Origin: CAZJBS01 sp964544475
Lineage (GTDB): Bacteria > CLD3 > SB21
Assembly (NCBI GenBank): GCA_964544475.1
Contig: CAZJBS010000006.1
Location: forward strand, 1 to 64,000
Direction of reading: 5' to 3'
Length of the DNA: 64,000 nt
This document shows, piece by piece, positions 62,580-64,000 of the stretch. The position numbers and the translations under genes were made by a program. A model generated the notes under the pieces. That model made no database searches, was not told where the DNA came from, and saw only the letters and a list, made by a program, of their open reading frames with translations. Position 1 is the stretch's first letter. Each line of letters begins with the position of its first letter.

Positions 62580-64000
62580 TTACTGATTAGGAATCGTGAA
62601 GGCTATGAACATCGAACTGCCTCTCCGATTGATCAGAAACAGGGCGGTGTCGCCTTTGTTGACCGAAGCGATTCCTTCCGAATAATCCTTCAGGTTCCTT
62701 ACCTCCTTCTTCCCGATTCGTTTGATGACATCACCATCGCGAAGTCCCGCCCGGTACGCTGGCCCAGCCTGGTCGACCTCGGTTACGACAACGCCTTTCT
62801 CATCCGCCGAAAAGCCGTACTTATTCGCCAGATCCGATGTGATACCGGCAACGCGAATCCCCACAAGTTCGGAACTTTTCTTGGCGGATGCCTCTTCCTT
62901 TACGACAGTCTGTTCGTCGGGAGCTTCAGCCAGCGTCACCGTCACCTCTTTTTCCGTCCCCTCTCGGATGATCTTGAGCTGAACGGTCGATCCGGGAGCT
63001 TTCCGAACGACAGCCTTTCGGATCCCGCTACCGCCATCAACCGCCTTGCCATCCACTTCAATGATAACGTCTCCTTGTTTCAGGTTGGCTTTCTCAGCCG
63101 GACTGTCTTTCACGACATCCGTGATAACAGCGCCTTTCGCCGATTTGAGTTTCAATGCCTTCGCCATCTCCTCATCGACATCCTGCATGGCTATACCGAC
63201 ATATCCTCTGACGACTTTGCCGGTCTTGATGATCTGATCCATGACCGAACGCGCCGTATTGGCCGGTATTGCAAAACCAATTCCTTCATATCCTCCGCTC
63301 TTGGAAAGAATGGCCGTATTGATACCGAGCAATTCCCCGTTCATATTCACCAGTGCGCCGCCGCTGTTACCCGGATTAATGGCTGCGTCTGTTTGCAGGA
63401 AGTCTACGTCGGTATCCAAACCAACCGACGATCGGGCGATTCCAGAGACAATACCCGCCGTAACGGTCTGACTGAGATTCTTGCTGAATGGGTTGCCGAT
63501 GGCAATGGCCCACTGACCAACTTTGATCTGATCTGAATTCGAAATTTTGGCGGCAGGAAGTCCCCTGTCATCAATTTTCAGTACGGCAAGATCCGTTCGT
63601 GAATCCGCACCGACGATCTTAGCCTCATAAGCTTTTCCCGTGGATAACGTGACAGTCACTTTGTCTGCTTTTTCGACGACATGGTTGTTCGTGAGAACAT
63701 ATCCATCGTCTGTGACAATTACGCCCGATCCCAAGCCCTGAAGTTTCTGCTCCTGACGCGGCTGAGAACGCGGTTGTCCAAAGAAACGACGGAACATGTC
63801 GTCGCCACCAAAAAAATCGTCAAAGGGGCTCGAAAATGGTGACATCGTGTTGACAAACACTTTCTTCTCAGTTTCAACAGTCACGACGCTGGGCGTTACA
63901 TATTCGGCAACCGCAGAAAAACCCTCGCTGAATTCGCGAATACCAGCCATTTTCTCTTCCAGCCTGGCGCGGCCATCCTCGATGGAACTGGCGTTGCCTT
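62580..64000 (-). CDS. degQ: Periplasmic serine protease HtrA/DegQ (N-terminus beyond window)
   Basis: At least 473 residues; the frame remains open to the right edge, so the N-terminus and signal peptide are missing. Residues seen near the edge (EDGRARLEEKMAGIREFSEG, then FSAVAEYVTPSVVTVE) match the usual start of the mature protein. The catalytic triad is His in LTNNHVVE, Asp in DSRTDLAVLKID and Ser in INPGNSGGALVN. Two PDZ domains follow (GYVGIAMQDVDEEMAKALKLKSAKGAVI and GIRVAGITSDLANKYGFSADEKGVVV). It is a protease-chaperone of the periplasm, upstream of lon and ftsH. Confidence 0.95.
   Translation of the reverse strand, partial: GNASSIEDGRARLEEKMAGIREFSEGFSAVAEYVTPSVVTVETEKKVFVNTMSPFSSPFDDFFGGDDMFRRFFGQPRSQPRQEQKLQGLGSGVIVTDDGYVLTNNHVVEKADKVTVTLSTGKAYEAKIVGADSRTDLAVLKIDDRGLPAAKISNSDQIKVGQWAIAIGNPFSKNLSQTVTAGIVSGIARSSVGLDTDVDFLQTDAAINPGNSGGALVNMNGELLGINTAILSKSGGYEGIGFAIPANTARSVMDQIIKTGKVVRGYVGIAMQDVDEEMAKALKLKSAKGAVITDVVKDSPAEKANLKQGDVIIEVDGKAVDGGSGIRKAVVRKAPGSTVQLKIIREGTEKEVTVTLAEAPDEQTVVKEEASAKKSSELVGIRVAGITSDLANKYGFSADEKGVVVTEVDQAGPAYRAGLRDGDVIKRIGKKEVRNLKDYSEGIASVNKGDTALFLINRRGSSMFIAFTIPNQ

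Overview
The window is dense chromosomal DNA of a Gram-negative bacterium. It holds about 50 protein genes and three tRNAs, with no rRNA, insertion sequence, prophage or CRISPR array. The gene content points to the FCB superphylum (Bacteroidota, Ignavibacteriota, Chlorobiota, KSB1-like lineages). Evidence for this is the tuf-trnW-secE-nusG order, the long charged insertion near the end of RpoB, a PorZ-like propeller with a C-terminal FlgD/T9SS-type domain, a GWxTD-domain protein, and several small secreted proteins of FCB type. The genus cannot be told from the sequence alone.

Region 1 (1-11.65 kb, plus strand) is the transcription/translation backbone: tuf end, tRNA-Trp, secE, nusG, rplK, rplA, rplJ, rplL, rpoB, rpoC. 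A long hairpin lies between rplL and rpoB and a strong terminator follows rpoC. Region 2 (11.6-21.2 kb) is accessory: an SDR reductase, a convergent LytTR/histidine-kinase pair, two M16 peptidase homologues (the second without zinc ligands), tRNA-Thr, and a cassette of a HEPN protein, a circularly permuted ATP-grasp ligase, a GCS2/YbdK-type carboxylate-amine ligase and PspA. Region 3 (21.2-33.3 kb, minus strand) is the rimP-nusA-infB-ylxP-rbfA-truB-ribF-rpsO-pnp superoperon. It continues into an M16 peptidase, a polysaccharide deacetylase and a MerR regulator, much as in Bacillus. Region 4 (33.3-40.3 kb) has tRNA-Ala, a secreted LPP20-like protein, a hexose phosphomutase, alaS and ackA.

Region 5 (40.3-49.7 kb, minus strand) is an envelope group: a DUF1684 lipoprotein, recN, a GT39-like membrane glycosyltransferase, the PorZ-like propeller, ribH, a DUF5683-like membrane protein and the GWxTD protein. 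Region 6 (49.8-52.7 kb, plus strand) has tatA, gatA, a serine acetyltransferase gene broken by a one-base frameshift, and a single-domain response regulator. The regulator is preceded by a perfect CRP-type palindrome and a perfect sigma-54 promoter. Region 7 (52.7-64 kb, minus strand) is pyrR, purC, secA, a phosphoesterase, ftsH, lon and a truncated htrA/degQ, which together form a protein-export and proteolysis group.

The most interesting items are the sigma-54/CRP-controlled response regulator, the HEPN plus double amide-ligase cassette ending in PspA, and several RNA hairpins at conserved regulatory positions (rplL-rpoB, rpsO-pnp, upstream of rimP, upstream of lon). The frameshift in cysE and the terminator overlapping the SDR leader also deserve checking. 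No complete, clearly novel defence or mobile system is visible.
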